From assembly GCA_030523645.1 (NCBI GenBank), contig JAUNIB010000001.1, positions 496,001 through 560,000 of the forward strand: a stretch of DNA of 64,000 nt. Direction: 5' to 3'. The notes below the pieces were generated by a model. It did not search any database. It was not told the DNA's origin and saw only the letters and a program-made list of their open reading frames with translations. Below are positions 36,694 to 45,373 of the stretch, in pieces. This DNA is from Selenomonadaceae bacterium. Its GTDB lineage: Bacteria; Bacillota; Negativicutes; Selenomonadales; Selenomonadaceae. Positions within the stretch are counted from its first letter, which is position 1. Each line of letters starts with the position of its first letter. A program made the translations under genes and the position numbers.

Positions 36694-38178
36694 ATGGAGT
36701 TTAAGATTTCAAGAAGAGATATGCTGAAAATGGTTGGCGGTGCAGTAGCAGCTTACTCCTTAGGTTCCTTTGTAGAGACTCCCTCATGTATGGCTGCGGA
36801 GAATAAAAGCGGTATTAGCTATAACGGTGAGAAAATACCGGTAATGTATGAGGCGGATATCTGTGTCGTAGGCGGCGGTCCGTCAGGTGTTGCTTCGGCA
36901 GTAACAGCAGGTAAAAAGGGTTCTTCCGTATTGTTGGTTGAGCGTGGTATAACTTTGGGCGGTTTGCAGACATTAGGTAATGTTATCCCCTGTATGACTA
37001 CCTGGGCGCCAGACAGCGATACTTATTTTGTCAAGGATCTGAAGCGGCGTCTGTTGAAGTCTGGAATTGCCTGTGAAGATAACCATCCAGACAGTGAAGT
37101 AGGAATTTGGACTAATCCTGAATCGTTGAGCCTAATATATGACGAAATGTGTCTGGAGGCTGGGGTAGAAGTTCTTTACAATACTACCTTTGTTGATGTA
37201 CTTAAAAATGGTTCGTCCATCACTTATATTGTCGTTATGACTATAGCAGGGTTGCGGGCAATAAAGGCAAAGACATTTATTGATTGTTCCGGAGACGCCG
37301 TTCTCGCCCGCAGTGCCGGTGTACCAAGTGAATGCGGCTTCCCCAAAACAGGGAAAAATCAACCTATGAGCTTCCGTTTTGAAATGGGCGGCATAGACTT
37401 GGAGCGGGTATATCAATATGTATCGGTGGAACTGGGGGATGATTTCTGCCCCACAAAGCTGCCTTATTATGAATTTGCCGAGGCCCGGCATCGTACCCGT
37501 CGGTATGTTTTGGAAAAGTTCATGGTAGATGGCATTGCCACCGGAGAGCTGACGGAAGATGATGCAGAATATATGCAGGCATTTGCTATTGTTGGCAAAC
37601 CCGGCAGCGTATCCATGAATTGCCCCGAATTGCCTCTGGTATACAGCGCCAGTGATCCTCTGTCATACAGCCGTGGAGTTAGGGCGGGCCGTCAGATGAT
37701 TCGTCGTATAAGTCAGTATTTTATTAAGCACATGCCGGGATTTGAGAATGCCTACCTTGCAAAGGAGGCTTCTATGCTTGGGGCAAGAGAGTCATGGCGC
37801 ATAAAAGGAAAATATTTCATGGTGGAAGACGATTATCATAATCAGAGCCGTTTCCCTGATGCGGTAGCCAGAACAGCCTGGTTTATTGATGCTCATGGAG
37901 AAAAGGTCAGTGAGAAACTGCCAAAGGGAGCTTATTACGAAATACCTTACAGGTCGTTAATTACCAATGAAATTCCAAATCTTTTAGTAGCCGGCAGATG
38001 CATCAGCGCCAGCTTTATTCTTCAGGCGTCCATGCGTATACAGCTCACCTGTATGAGTATCGGCGAAGCAGCCGGTATTGCGGCTGACTGGTGTATAAAG
38101 CATAAGCTGCCGGTGAATGAACTGAAGTGGCAGGAAATTCCTGCTGCAGAACGCAGCTATGTGAGCGATACTCAATAA
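36694..38178 (+). CDS. Tat-exported FAD-dependent oxidoreductase
   Basis: Flavoprotein of the FAD_oxidored (PF12831-like) type. Residues 6-12 (SRRDMLK) form a twin-arginine motif followed by a hydrophobic stretch and an AxA-like region, so it is probably exported folded. The FAD dinucleotide fold GGGPSGVASAV starts at residue 60, and IDCSGDAVLARSAG and a C-terminal AGRCISASF complete the cofactor site. The substrate is unknown. GGGAGAGG precedes the start. hydE follows 17 to 38 bases downstream, depending on which hydE start is used. Confidence 0.85.
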   Translation: MEFKISRRDMLKMVGGAVAAYSLGSFVETPSCMAAENKSGISYNGEKIPVMYEADICVVGGGPSGVASAVTAGKKGSSVLLVERGITLGGLQTLGNVIPCMTTWAPDSDTYFVKDLKRRLLKSGIACEDNHPDSEVGIWTNPESLSLIYDEMCLEAGVEVLYNTTFVDVLKNGSSITYIVVMTIAGLRAIKAKTFIDCSGDAVLARSAGVPSECGFPKTGKNQPMSFRFEMGGIDLERVYQYVSVELGDDFCPTKLPYYEFAEARHRTRRYVLEKFMVDGIATGELTEDDAEYMQAFAIVGKPGSVSMNCPELPLVYSASDPLSYSRGVRAGRQMIRRISQYFIKHMPGFENAYLAKEASMLGARESWRIKGKYFMVEDDYHNQSRFPDAVARTAWFIDAHGEKVSEKLPKGAYYEIPYRSLITNEIPNLLVAGRCISASFILQASMRIQLTCMSIGEAAGIAADWCIKHKLPVNELKWQEIPAAERSYVSDTQ

Positions 38179-38195
38179 TTTGAAGAAAATACGGA

Positions 38196-39278
38196 ATGGT
38201 CATAGGAAATATGAAAATGCAGAATATAGTCGATGAGCTATACATAGCGGAAAATCTTTCAGATGATGAGCTTATGTATTTAATTCAGACAAATGAATAT
38301 GACGAGCTGCTGTTTACCAAGGCAGAGCGCAGGCGAAAAGAGATATACGGTACTGATGTATATATACGAGGCCTGATTGAATTTACGAATTACTGTAAAA
38401 ATGACTGCTATTACTGCGGTATCCGCAGAAGCAATAAGAATGCCTCAAGGTATCGTATGTCCGCTGAGGAAATCCTGTCAACCTGCGAGGATGGATACAG
38501 GCTCGGCTTTCGGACTTTCGTTCTTCAGGGCGGAGAAGATCCATACTTTACGGACGAAAGAGTATGCGAAATTGTTTCAAAAATCAGAGAAAAGTTTTCT
38601 GACTGTGCTATAACACTTTCCATTGGGGAGAAGAGCAGAGCCAGTTATCAGGCATTCTTTGACGCCGGAGCAAACCGATATTTATTGCGTCACGAGACTG
38701 CTTCTGAGGCACATTACAAGCGGCTTCATCCAGAAGAAATGAAGCTGTCCAATAGAAAGCGCTGCCTTTTTGATTTGAAGGAAATCGGCTATCAGGTCGG
38801 TGCCGGATTCATGGTCGGTTCACCGTTTCAGAGGCCGGAAAATATCGTTTCGGATTTGCGTTTTTTGCAGGAATTAAAGCCTGATATGATTGGCATAGGG
38901 CCCTTTATTTCTCACAGCGAAACCCCCTTTGGACAAGGTGAATACGAAAACGGAAGCCTATCTCTGACATTAAGGCTTATTTCCATATTGAGGCTTATGT
39001 TTCCTTATGCTCTTATTCCTGCTACCACAGCTCTTGCTACGATTGATTCAAAGGGCAGGGAACTGGGGATAAAAGCCGGGGCAAATGTTGTCATGCCGAA
39101 CCTGACGCCGGAAAAAGATAAAGGGAAATATCTTCTGTATGACAATAAAATTTGCCTCACGGAAGAATCTGCACTGTGCCGTGAGATAACCGATAGTAAA
39201 ATCAACAGCATTGGTTACAATGTTGTTGTGAGTGTGGGAAATCCTAAAAGAAAACTGACGACAGAGAATAAAGAATAG
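38196..39278 (+). CDS. hydE: [FeFe]-hydrogenase maturation radical SAM enzyme HydE
   Basis: Radical SAM enzyme needed to assemble the hydrogenase H-cluster. The CX3CX2C motif (Cys67, 71, 74 in NYCKNDCYYCGIR), GEDPYFTDE, HETASEAHYKRLHP and GIGPFISHSETPF are typical of HydE. The start may be 38196, 38211 or 38217; AGGA sits at 4 or 10 bases before the latter two. hydF, hydG and the hydrogenase are not in this window, so the gene is an outlier from its partners. Confidence 0.9.
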   Translation: MVIGNMKMQNIVDELYIAENLSDDELMYLIQTNEYDELLFTKAERRRKEIYGTDVYIRGLIEFTNYCKNDCYYCGIRRSNKNASRYRMSAEEILSTCEDGYRLGFRTFVLQGGEDPYFTDERVCEIVSKIREKFSDCAITLSIGEKSRASYQAFFDAGANRYLLRHETASEAHYKRLHPEEMKLSNRKRCLFDLKEIGYQVGAGFMVGSPFQRPENIVSDLRFLQELKPDMIGIGPFISHSETPFGQGEYENGSLSLTLRLISILRLMFPYALIPATTALATIDSKGRELGIKAGANVVMPNLTPEKDKGKYLLYDNKICLTEESALCREITDSKINSIGYNVVVSVGNPKRKLTTENKE

Positions 39279-39441
39279 AAAAATTGGGTAATGCGTATCA
39301 GTGTTGAATAGCAGTTCGCTCCACGTTGGCCTATCAGCGGGGAAGCATACAATAAGAAAGGAAATCACGATAAAGGATTAAATGCCAGACGCACATTAAA
39401 TCTTGTTTTGCAACTGATAAAGACATTATTCCATTATACAT

Positions 39442-39495
39442 AAAAACACAGACAACAGCTAACACACTAGTGTATCAGCTGTTGTCTGTGTTTTT
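39442..39495. terminator. Bidirectional terminator between hydE and the rrf2-type gene
   Basis: A 19-bp stem (AAAAACACAGACAACAGCT with its complement) flanks a 16-base loop that contains the palindrome ACACTAGTGT. A and T runs at both ends allow termination from either side. It overlaps the stop of the minus-strand regulator gene. Confidence 0.9.
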
Positions 39496-39889
39496 ATATA
39501 AGATCTTTAATTGTCTTATGTGAAAAGTATTTGCGAACCATTTCATCAAATTCTTTCCACATCGGAAGAGTTTTGCATACATCCTTGCGCGGGCAAAGCG
39601 GAGCGCCGCTTGACAGGCAGGAGACTGTGTGCAGCGAGCCTTCTGTAAGTCGGAGAATTTCATATATTGTGTATTCTTCCGGCACACGAGTGAGAAAATA
39701 ACCGCCGCCCTTCCCGCTGGTCCCTTTCACAAGTCCACCGGCAACAAGAATTTTAACGATACTTTCCAAATATTTTTTTGAAATGCCTTGCCGTTCGGCA
39801 ATGGACTCAAGTTTCGTCGGCGAGCTACCGTCCTGCTCAGCTAAATCCATTATCAATCGGATTGCATATCTTCCTTTTGTCGAGATCAT
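39494..39889 (-). CDS. Rrf2-family transcriptional regulator (CymR/IscR-like)
   Basis: A 131-residue Rrf2 protein: winged helix at residues 1-65 (STKGRYAIRLIMDLA, QGISKKYLESIV), then the GKGGGYFL wing, then Cys91-X7-Cys99-X5-Cys105, close to the IscR cluster spacing. It could bind an Fe-S cluster or, like CymR, sense cysteine synthesis through CysK. It is divergent from metY-cysK, whose promoter carries an inverted repeat. AGGA precedes the start. Confidence 0.88.
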   Translation of the reverse strand: MISTKGRYAIRLIMDLAEQDGSSPTKLESIAERQGISKKYLESIVKILVAGGLVKGTSGKGGGYFLTRVPEEYTIYEILRLTEGSLHTVSCLSSGAPLCPRKDVCKTLPMWKEFDEMVRKYFSHKTIKDLI

Positions 39890-39997
39890 AGAATGCTCCT
39901 TTCCTAAAACCTTTATGCCCAGTGGCTAAATAGGTTTTATATGGACATTACTATATCACAGAAATCAAAAAAAGCAAGTTGAAAAGTTTTCACATTT

Positions 39998-40024
39998 ACC
40001 TATTGACATAGTGGGTATATAGGT
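39998..40024. promoter_or_regulatory. Inverted-repeat operator overlapping the metY promoter
   Basis: ACCTAT (39998-40003) and ATAGGT (40019-40024) form a perfect inverted repeat with a 15-base centre. It covers the -35 box and spacer of the metY-cysK promoter, where a bound regulator would block RNA polymerase. The divergent Rrf2 protein is the obvious candidate. Confidence 0.6.
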
Positions 40025-40034
40025 ATATTATAAT
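40003..40034 (+). promoter_or_regulatory. Promoter of the leader-metY-cysK transcript
   Basis: TTGACA (40003-40008), a 17-base spacer and TATTAT (40026-40031; TATAAT overlaps at 40029) form a near-consensus promoter. The predicted start near 40038 gives a short 5' leader before the Cys-rich ORF at 40062. Confidence 0.75.
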
Positions 40035-40061
40035 CCCAACAAACATGAAGGGAGCAATAAC

Positions 40062-40136
40062 ATGAAAACACTCCATCAAAAGAACATCATTCTCCTGTCT
40101 TGTCGAATGTGCTGCTGTACTTATTCCTATTGTTGA
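40062..40136 (+). CDS. 24-codon Cys-rich leader peptide, candidate cysteine attenuator
   Basis: ATG 40062 is preceded by GGGAGC at good spacing. The peptide is MKTLHQKNIILLSCRMCCC followed by TYSYC: five Cys in the last 11 codons, with three consecutive, then TGA. It lies between a good promoter and metY-cysK. Short Cys-rich ORFs act as cysteine-responsive leaders in mycobacteria. Downstream, GCTG/CAGC (40152-40164) forms a small hairpin; CAGC can instead pair with GCTGT in the Cys codons. No intrinsic terminator is visible, so the mechanism is open. Confidence 0.65.
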   Translation: MKTLHQKNIILLSCRMCCCTYSYC

Positions 40137-40201
40137 TTAAAAAAATATATTGCTGACAGACAGCGTTAAATGAATTAAAATATAGAAAAGAGGAAAACAT
40201 T

Positions 40202-41482
40202 ATGTCTAACTATAAATTTGAAACTCTCCAGCTCCATGTAGGTCAGGAAAACCCGGATCCAGCATCCGATGCGCGTGCTGTACCCATCTATGCAACTACC
40301 AGCTATGTATTCCACAACAGCCAGCATGCAGCTGACCGCTTCGGACTTGCCGACGCAGGAAACATTTACGGTCGACTGACCAACAGTACTCAGGGAGTTT
40401 TTGAGGATCGTATTGCTGCTCTTGAAGGCGGCGTTGCAGGTTTGGCGGTTGCTTCCGGTGCTGCGGCTATCACCTATACCATTCAGGCCTTAGCAAAAGC
40501 CGGTGAGCATATTGTAGCTCAGAAGACTATCTACGGCGGTACCAGCAATCTTCTGGCCCACACGCTTCCTCTTTACGGTGTAGAAACAACCTTTGTTGAT
40601 GCCCATGACCTGAAGGCTGTTGAAGCAGCTATACAGGAAAATACGAAGGCTGTGTATATTGAGACCCTCGGTAATCCTAACAGCGACATACCTGATATTG
40701 ATGCCATTGCTAAAATTGCCCATAAGCATAATCTTCCTCTGGTAATTGATAACACCTTCGGTACCCCGTACCTTATTCGTCCCATTGAGCATGGTGCCGA
40801 TATCGTAATTCATTCTGCTACTAAGTTTATCGGCGGTCACGGCACTACTCTCGGCGGTGTTATCGTTGACAGCGGAAACTTCGACTGGGCTGCCAGCGGA
40901 AGATACCCCTGGATTTCTGAGCCGAATCCCAGTTATCACGGCGTAAAGTTTACCGAGGCAGCCGGCAAAGCGGCCTTTGCAATCTACATCAGAGCAATTC
41001 TCCTCCGTGATATTGGTGCAACTATTTCTCCCTTTGCTGCATTCCTTCTCCTCCAGGGAACTGAAACTCTCAGCCTTAGAGTTGAGCGTCATGTAGAGAA
41101 TGCACTGAAAGTTGTAAAATTCCTCAAGAGTCATCCTCTTGTAGAAAAAGTAAATCATCCGAGCCTTACTGATCATCCGGATCATAAGCTCTATAAGAAG
41201 TACTTCCCGAAGGGAGCCGCTTCAATTTTTACAATTCAGATCAAAGGCGGCAGGGAAGAGGCGTTCAGATTCATTGATAACCTGAAGATTTTCTCCCTGC
41301 TGGCAAATGTGGCTGATGTGAAGAGCCTTGTTATTCATCCGGCTTCCACTACGCACAGCCAGCTTACCGATGAAGAACTGGCCGAAGTAGGTATCTATCA
41401 GAACACTATTCGACTTTCTATCGGTACTGAACACATTGATGATATTATTGCCGACCTGGAAAATGGCCTGGCAGCTATTTAA
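40202..41482 (+). CDS. metY: O-acetylhomoserine sulfhydrylase
   Basis: PLP enzyme that makes homocysteine from O-acetylhomoserine and sulfide. The Cys/Met-metabolism fold is clear: [29 protein letters not shown], and the PLP lysine in [13 protein letters not shown] near residue 207. At 426 residues it fits MetY. AGAGG precedes the ATG. cysK follows after 14 bases. Both use sulfide, which suits the shared regulation. Confidence 0.92.
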   Translation: MSNYKFETLQLHVGQENPDPASDARAVPIYATTSYVFHNSQHAADRFGLADAGNIYGRLTNSTQGVFEDRIAALEGGVAGLAVASGAAAITYTIQALAKAGEHIVAQKTIYGGTSNLLAHTLPLYGVETTFVDAHDLKAVEAAIQENTKAVYIETLGNPNSDIPDIDAIAKIAHKHNLPLVIDNTFGTPYLIRPIEHGADIVIHSATKFIGGHGTTLGGVIVDSGNFDWAASGRYPWISEPNPSYHGVKFTEAAGKAAFAIYIRAILLRDIGATISPFAAFLLLQGTETLSLRVERHVENALKVVKFLKSHPLVEKVNHPSLTDHPDHKLYKKYFPKGAASIFTIQIKGGREEAFRFIDNLKIFSLLANVADVKSLVIHPASTTHSQLTDEELAEVGIYQNTIRLSIGTEHIDDIIADLENGLAAI

Positions 41483-41496
41483 GGAGGCAGATTTAT

Positions 41497-42432
41497 ATGT
41501 CTGAACTTAAAAAAAGTGCTCTTGAACTCATTGGTGAGACACCTGTAGTCGAGCTTGGCCGCTACAGTGAGGCAGCCGGGGTAAAGGATGCAAAGATAAT
41601 TGCAAAGCTTGAATATCTTAATCCTGCCGGTTCCGTAAAGGATCGTGTAGCCCTCGCAATGATTGAGGATGCAGAGGAGCGCGGCATCCTCAAGCCCGGT
41701 GCTACAATCATTGAGCCAACCAGCGGAAACACCGGCATTGGACTTGCTTCTGTTGCTGCCATAAAAGGTTATCGCGCAATTCTCACGCTGCCGGAAACTA
41801 TGAGTGTTGAGCGCCGCAATTTGCTTAAGGCTTACGGGGCTGAGCTGGTTCTTACTGATGGGACCAAAGGTATGAAGGGAGCCATAGCCAAGGCAGAGGA
41901 ACTGGCAAATGAGATTGAGGGTGCTGTTATCCTCGGTCAGTTTATCAACCCGGCTAATCCGGCTGTACATAAGAAGACTACCGGACCGGAAATTTATCGT
42001 CAGCTTGACGGCAAAGTAGATATTTTTGTAGCCGGAGTTGGTACCGGCGGTACAGTTACCGGCGTAGGCGAATACCTCAAAGAGAAGAATCCAGATGTAA
42101 AAATCGTTGCGGTGGAGCCGGCTACCAGCCCGGTGCTGTCCAAGGGACAGGCTGGTGCTCATAAGATTCAGGGTATCGGAGCCGGATTTGTTCCTGATAC
42201 TTTGAATACAGGTGTCTACGATGAAGTTTTAACCATCGAAAACGATGATGCCTTTGTCGAAGGCAAGAGATTTGCAAAAGCAGAAGGCGTACTTGTAGGA
42301 ATATCCTCCGGCGCCGCACTGAAGGCTGCTGTCATATTGGCTCAGAGACCGGAAAATAAGGGGAAGACAATAGTTGCTCTGCTTCCTGATTCCGGTGACA
42401 GATATTTATCTACACCTCTGTTTGCCGACTGA
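41497..42432 (+). CDS. cysK: Cysteine synthase A
   Basis: O-acetylserine sulfhydrylase: makes cysteine from O-acetylserine and sulfide. PLP lysine is Lys48 in NPAGSVKDR; the substrate loop [11 protein letters not shown] and [10 protein letters not shown] phosphate loop are intact, as is the C-terminal [13 protein letters not shown]. Length 311. AAGGAGG precedes the ATG. In bacteria with CymR, CysK is its co-repressor, so a link to the nearby Rrf2 protein is plausible. Confidence 0.95.
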   Translation: MSELKKSALELIGETPVVELGRYSEAAGVKDAKIIAKLEYLNPAGSVKDRVALAMIEDAEERGILKPGATIIEPTSGNTGIGLASVAAIKGYRAILTLPETMSVERRNLLKAYGAELVLTDGTKGMKGAIAKAEELANEIEGAVILGQFINPANPAVHKKTTGPEIYRQLDGKVDIFVAGVGTGGTVTGVGEYLKEKNPDVKIVAVEPATSPVLSKGQAGAHKIQGIGAGFVPDTLNTGVYDEVLTIENDDAFVEGKRFAKAEGVLVGISSGAALKAAVILAQRPENKGKTIVALLPDSGDRYLSTPLFAD

Positions 42433-42462
42433 GAAGAATAACACAATGTCATTTTATAAATC

Positions 42463-42490
42463 AAGACCACCTGTAAAAGGGTGGTCTTAA
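42463..42490 (+). terminator. Terminator after cysK
   Basis: AAGACCACC pairs with GGTGGTCTT around a short loop, followed by AATTTAT. Confidence 0.8.
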
Positions 42491-42494
42491 TTTA

Positions 42495-42530
42495 TAAGTA
42501 AAAGCGTGCCATGCTGCGATGGCACGCTTT
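42495..42530 (-). terminator. Terminator of the PreA-like gene
   Basis: AAAGCGTGCCAT and ATGGCACGCTTT form a 12-bp stem with a 6-base loop; read on the minus strand the T run follows. Confidence 0.85.
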
Positions 42531-42550
42531 GGAGAATTTTGCAAATTTTG

Positions 42551-44032
42551 TTATTTCTTTTCTACTCTGGTACCAATCTCAATAGCACCGACAGGGCATA
42601 CGAGACGGCAAAGCTGACAACCGACGCATTTCTTCGGATCCATCACCGGTTTACCGAGTTTGTCGTCCAGGCGCAGTGCCTGATGTCCGCCATCATAACA
42701 TGAGATAGCGCATCTGCCGCATCCGATGCAATTGTTACGATTGAATTTCGGGTATTCAACAGTATTTCTGTCCAAATTATCTGCTACAGTTATATTACCG
42801 TTTGCCTTACCGACCAGCTCATTTACGGATTTCATGCCGTGCTCTGACAGATAATTCTGCAAGCCGGTAATCATGTCCTCGACGATTCTGTAGCCATACT
42901 GCATTATGGCAGTAGTAACCTGAATATTTTCACATCCCATGGCAATGTATTCAGCCGCATCACGCCATGTCTCAATGCCGCCGATACCGCTGATTGGTGT
43001 TGTTTTCAACATTTCATCAGCTCTCATATCGGAGATAAAACGAAGCGCTATCGGCTTAACAGCTTTGCCTGAGTAACCACTGACAATACACTTACCGCTG
43101 ACATTTGGCTCTCCGACAAAAGTGTCGAGGTTAATGTTCATTATACTCTTGATAGTGTTAATAGCTGCAATACCGTTTGCTCCGGCATTTATCGAAGCTC
43201 TGGCAGGAATCGCCATGTGAGTTATGTTAGGCGTCATTTTTGCAATAATAGGAAGCTTTGTACCTCGTCTGGCAGCAGCGGTGTAGCAGTCAACAAGCTC
43301 AATATTTATGCCAATGTCCGAACCAAGGTTTTCACCGGTCATCTGAGGGCAGGAGAAATTAAGCTCTACCAAATCAGCACCGGCTTCTTCAGCCATACGG
43401 GCAAGAATCTCCCATTCTTCAGCATTCTTTCCCATTATGGATGCCATGACTACTTTTGTTGGGAAATCTCTCTTCAGCTGCCGAATAATCTCAAAATTCT
43501 CAATCGGAGTATGTTCAGAAAGTTGTTCAATATTCTTAAAGCCGATGAACGGATTATCCTCTTTAGTCAAAGCGGCAAAGCGGGGCGAAGCCTCCTGAAT
43601 ATCAAGGAAGCTGATTGTTTTGTATGCTACTCCGGCCCAACCGGCTCTGAAGGCTTTTGCTATCATTTCATAGTTGCTGCCTACGACGGAAGAAGAAAGG
43701 AAGAATGGGTTTTCACACTTAACGCCGCAGAAATCTATAGACAGATCAATATCAGCAGTCGGAGTCGCATCATATTTTATGCTGTTAAGGATTTCCGGTA
43801 TTCTTATTGGCCTGTCAATTTTCCCAGCTAAGCATTGCTCTACACAAGGGCCGCTGCAGCCGTCACATGGAGACTGTTCACCAAGCATTTTGGAAGCCGT
43901 GGCCATATTATCAAATCTAATAGAACGAATAATATCGGAAACAGGAAGCTTTTTTACACACGCTTTTGTACATTTTGCTTCATCGCAGAGAAGGCAGCTT
44001 ACAGCTTCTTTGCGTATAATTTGATCCTTCAT
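42551..44032 (-). CDS. PreA-like dihydropyrimidine dehydrogenase with extra N-terminal Fe-S domain
   Basis: The DHODH-like TIM barrel (about residues 100-400) reads ENPFFLSSSVVGSNYEM, ELNFSCPQMTGENLG and GIGGIETWRDAAEY. A C-terminal pair of 4Fe-4S motifs (NCIGCGRCAISC, KCVGCQLCRLVCP) matches PreA. Unlike PreA, residues 13-67 carry CX2CX4CX3C and CX2CX3CX3C clusters similar to the N-terminal domain of mammalian DPD and PreT. The 493-residue protein lacks the FAD/NADPH domains. AAGGAGG precedes the start. It is divergent from a MarR regulator. Substrate unproven. Confidence 0.8.
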   Translation of the reverse strand: MKDQIIRKEAVSCLLCDEAKCTKACVKKLPVSDIIRSIRFDNMATASKMLGEQSPCDGCSGPCVEQCLAGKIDRPIRIPEILNSIKYDATPTADIDLSIDFCGVKCENPFFLSSSVVGSNYEMIAKAFRAGWAGVAYKTISFLDIQEASPRFAALTKEDNPFIGFKNIEQLSEHTPIENFEIIRQLKRDFPTKVVMASIMGKNAEEWEILARMAEEAGADLVELNFSCPQMTGENLGSDIGINIELVDCYTAAARRGTKLPIIAKMTPNITHMAIPARASINAGANGIAAINTIKSIMNINLDTFVGEPNVSGKCIVSGYSGKAVKPIALRFISDMRADEMLKTTPISGIGGIETWRDAAEYIAMGCENIQVTTAIMQYGYRIVEDMITGLQNYLSEHGMKSVNELVGKANGNITVADNLDRNTVEYPKFNRNNCIGCGRCAISCYDGGHQALRLDDKLGKPVMDPKKCVGCQLCRLVCPVGAIEIGTRVEKK

Positions 44033-44160
44033 AGTGACCTCCTTAATAATCTGCAGAGAAAATTGCTTTTATATTATGTATTTTATCATAAATTCTTAAT
44101 CCTTACTATTATTTTGTGAAAGAAGGTTAATTTTATTCAAAAAATAGTTAGCCGATGCGG

Positions 44161-44189
44161 TTGCATTTAGTTAGTTTTAATGCTATAAT
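44161..44189 (+). promoter_or_regulatory. Extended -10 promoter of the marR-type gene
   Basis: TTGCAT, a 17-base spacer and TGCTATAAT (TG-extended -10) lie about 45 bases before the start. Confidence 0.7.
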
Positions 44190-44231
44190 TCTAAATAAGC
44201 GTTGACATTCGTTCGGTAAGGAGCATGGTAT

Positions 44232-44717
44232 ATGAGCCAGATAGATGATAAAGACTTGAAAAAAGATTACCCCGATAATGCCGGGGTAAAGGATGATTCA
44301 CTCGTTGCTGTTATTGCCGATGTTGCAGAAGCAATACGCCTCGGGGTCAGGAAATACAATGCGGAGAAAGATTCTGCAGAAGCTAAACAGCTGTGCCAAC
44401 TGACAATTACTCAGCTTCATTATTTGCATTTGATTGAAGCCAGAAAGGGCATAACCGGAACCGAACTGTCCAAAGAATTTAATGTGGCAAAGCCTACAGT
44501 CACCAATGTGGTAGGACGACTGGTAGATCACGGCTATGTGAGAAAGAAAATGTCCGCAAAAGACAGAAGAGTTTACTTTCTCTATCTAACCGAAAAAGGC
44601 AAGCATCTTCTGGCTGTAGAACGGCAAGGCTATTATAACTACGCCGAAAAGGTCGTAAATGAATTGACTGATGAAGAAGCCCAGCAGCTTTGTCTTCTCT
44701 TCAGTAAGCTTAGATAA
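44232..44717 (+). CDS. MarR-family transcriptional regulator
   Basis: A 161-residue winged-helix regulator. QLHYLHLIEARKGITGTELSKEFNVAKPTVTNVVGRLVDHGYV is the MarR recognition region and KDRRVYFLYLTEKGKHLL the wing. The ligand is unknown. It is divergent from the PreA-like gene and may regulate it and itself. AAGGAG precedes the ATG. Confidence 0.9.
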   Translation: MSQIDDKDLKKDYPDNAGVKDDSLVAVIADVAEAIRLGVRKYNAEKDSAEAKQLCQLTITQLHYLHLIEARKGITGTELSKEFNVAKPTVTNVVGRLVDHGYVRKKMSAKDRRVYFLYLTEKGKHLLAVERQGYYNYAEKVVNELTDEEAQQLCLLFSKLR

Positions 44718-44722
44718 TCAAG

Positions 44723-44756
44723 AAGCCTCACTTATCCGTGGGGCTTTTTATTTTTT
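44723..44756 (+). terminator. Terminator after the marR-type gene
   Basis: AAGCCTCAC pairs with GTGGGGCTT (one G-T pair) with a 6-base loop, followed by a long T-rich tail. Confidence 0.88.
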
Positions 44757-44794
44757 CCTATTCCAGGTATTATCTTATTTCTGCTGTCGGATAA

Positions 44795-44823
44795 GTGACC
44801 AAAGCTATGATTTTTGCTATAAT
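44795..44823 (+). promoter_or_regulatory. Promoter of the PTS IIA gene
   Basis: GTGACC, a 17-base spacer and TGCTATAAT (extended -10) lie about 30 bases before the start. Confidence 0.6.
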
Positions 44824-44853
44824 ATGAGAAATCGTCTGTAGAGGTGAATTATT

Positions 44854-45333
44854 ATGTTCGGGTTATTTAAGAGCAGTAAAACAAATCCCAAAATTATTTA
44901 TTGTCCTGTCAAGGGCAAATCTATTGATTTGAAGGATGTAAAGGATGATGTCTTTTCCACCGGTATGATGGGAAAAGGCATTGCCATAATACCTGAAGAA
45001 GGTAAAGTGTATTCTCCTTGTGACGGAGAAGTAACAATGACTTTTCCAACCGGTCATGCATTAGGAATTGAATCGGTAAAAGGTGCAGAGATACTGATTC
45101 ATATAGGAATAGATACTGTAAAGATGAACGGTGCCGGCTTTGATATAAAAGTTCAGCCGGGACAAAAGGTAAAGCGTGGAGAGCTGCTTATCGAGTTTAG
45201 TATTGACGAGATAAAAAAGGCCGGTTTTCCGCCAACCACACCGGTAATCATCACCAATCCTGATGAATTTCCGGCACTAAAACCTTCCGAGGCCGGTGAT
45301 AAAGAAGTTGGAGATGTTATCATTACACTGTGA
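44854..45333 (+). CDS. crr: PTS glucose-family EIIA protein
   Basis: Small cytoplasmic phosphocarrier of the sugar phosphotransferase system. SPCDGEV, GHALGIES (His68) and ILIHIGIDTVKMNG (phosphorylated His83) are the glucose EIIA signatures, and 159 residues is normal. It stands alone, without EIIBC, so it may feed a separate sugar permease or serve a regulatory role. AGAGGTGA precedes the ATG. Confidence 0.9.
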   Translation: MFGLFKSSKTNPKIIYCPVKGKSIDLKDVKDDVFSTGMMGKGIAIIPEEGKVYSPCDGEVTMTFPTGHALGIESVKGAEILIHIGIDTVKMNGAGFDIKVQPGQKVKRGELLIEFSIDEIKKAGFPPTTPVIITNPDEFPALKPSEAGDKEVGDVIITL

Positions 45334-45373
45334 TTTAGTATCATAGAGCAAGACTGCTGCAAGAGAACATATT

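Noticed and set aside
40137..40201. An intrinsic terminator between the Cys leader and metY
   Set aside because: The only local hairpin (40152-40164) has 4 bp and no T run, so classic transcription attenuation is not supported by sequence.
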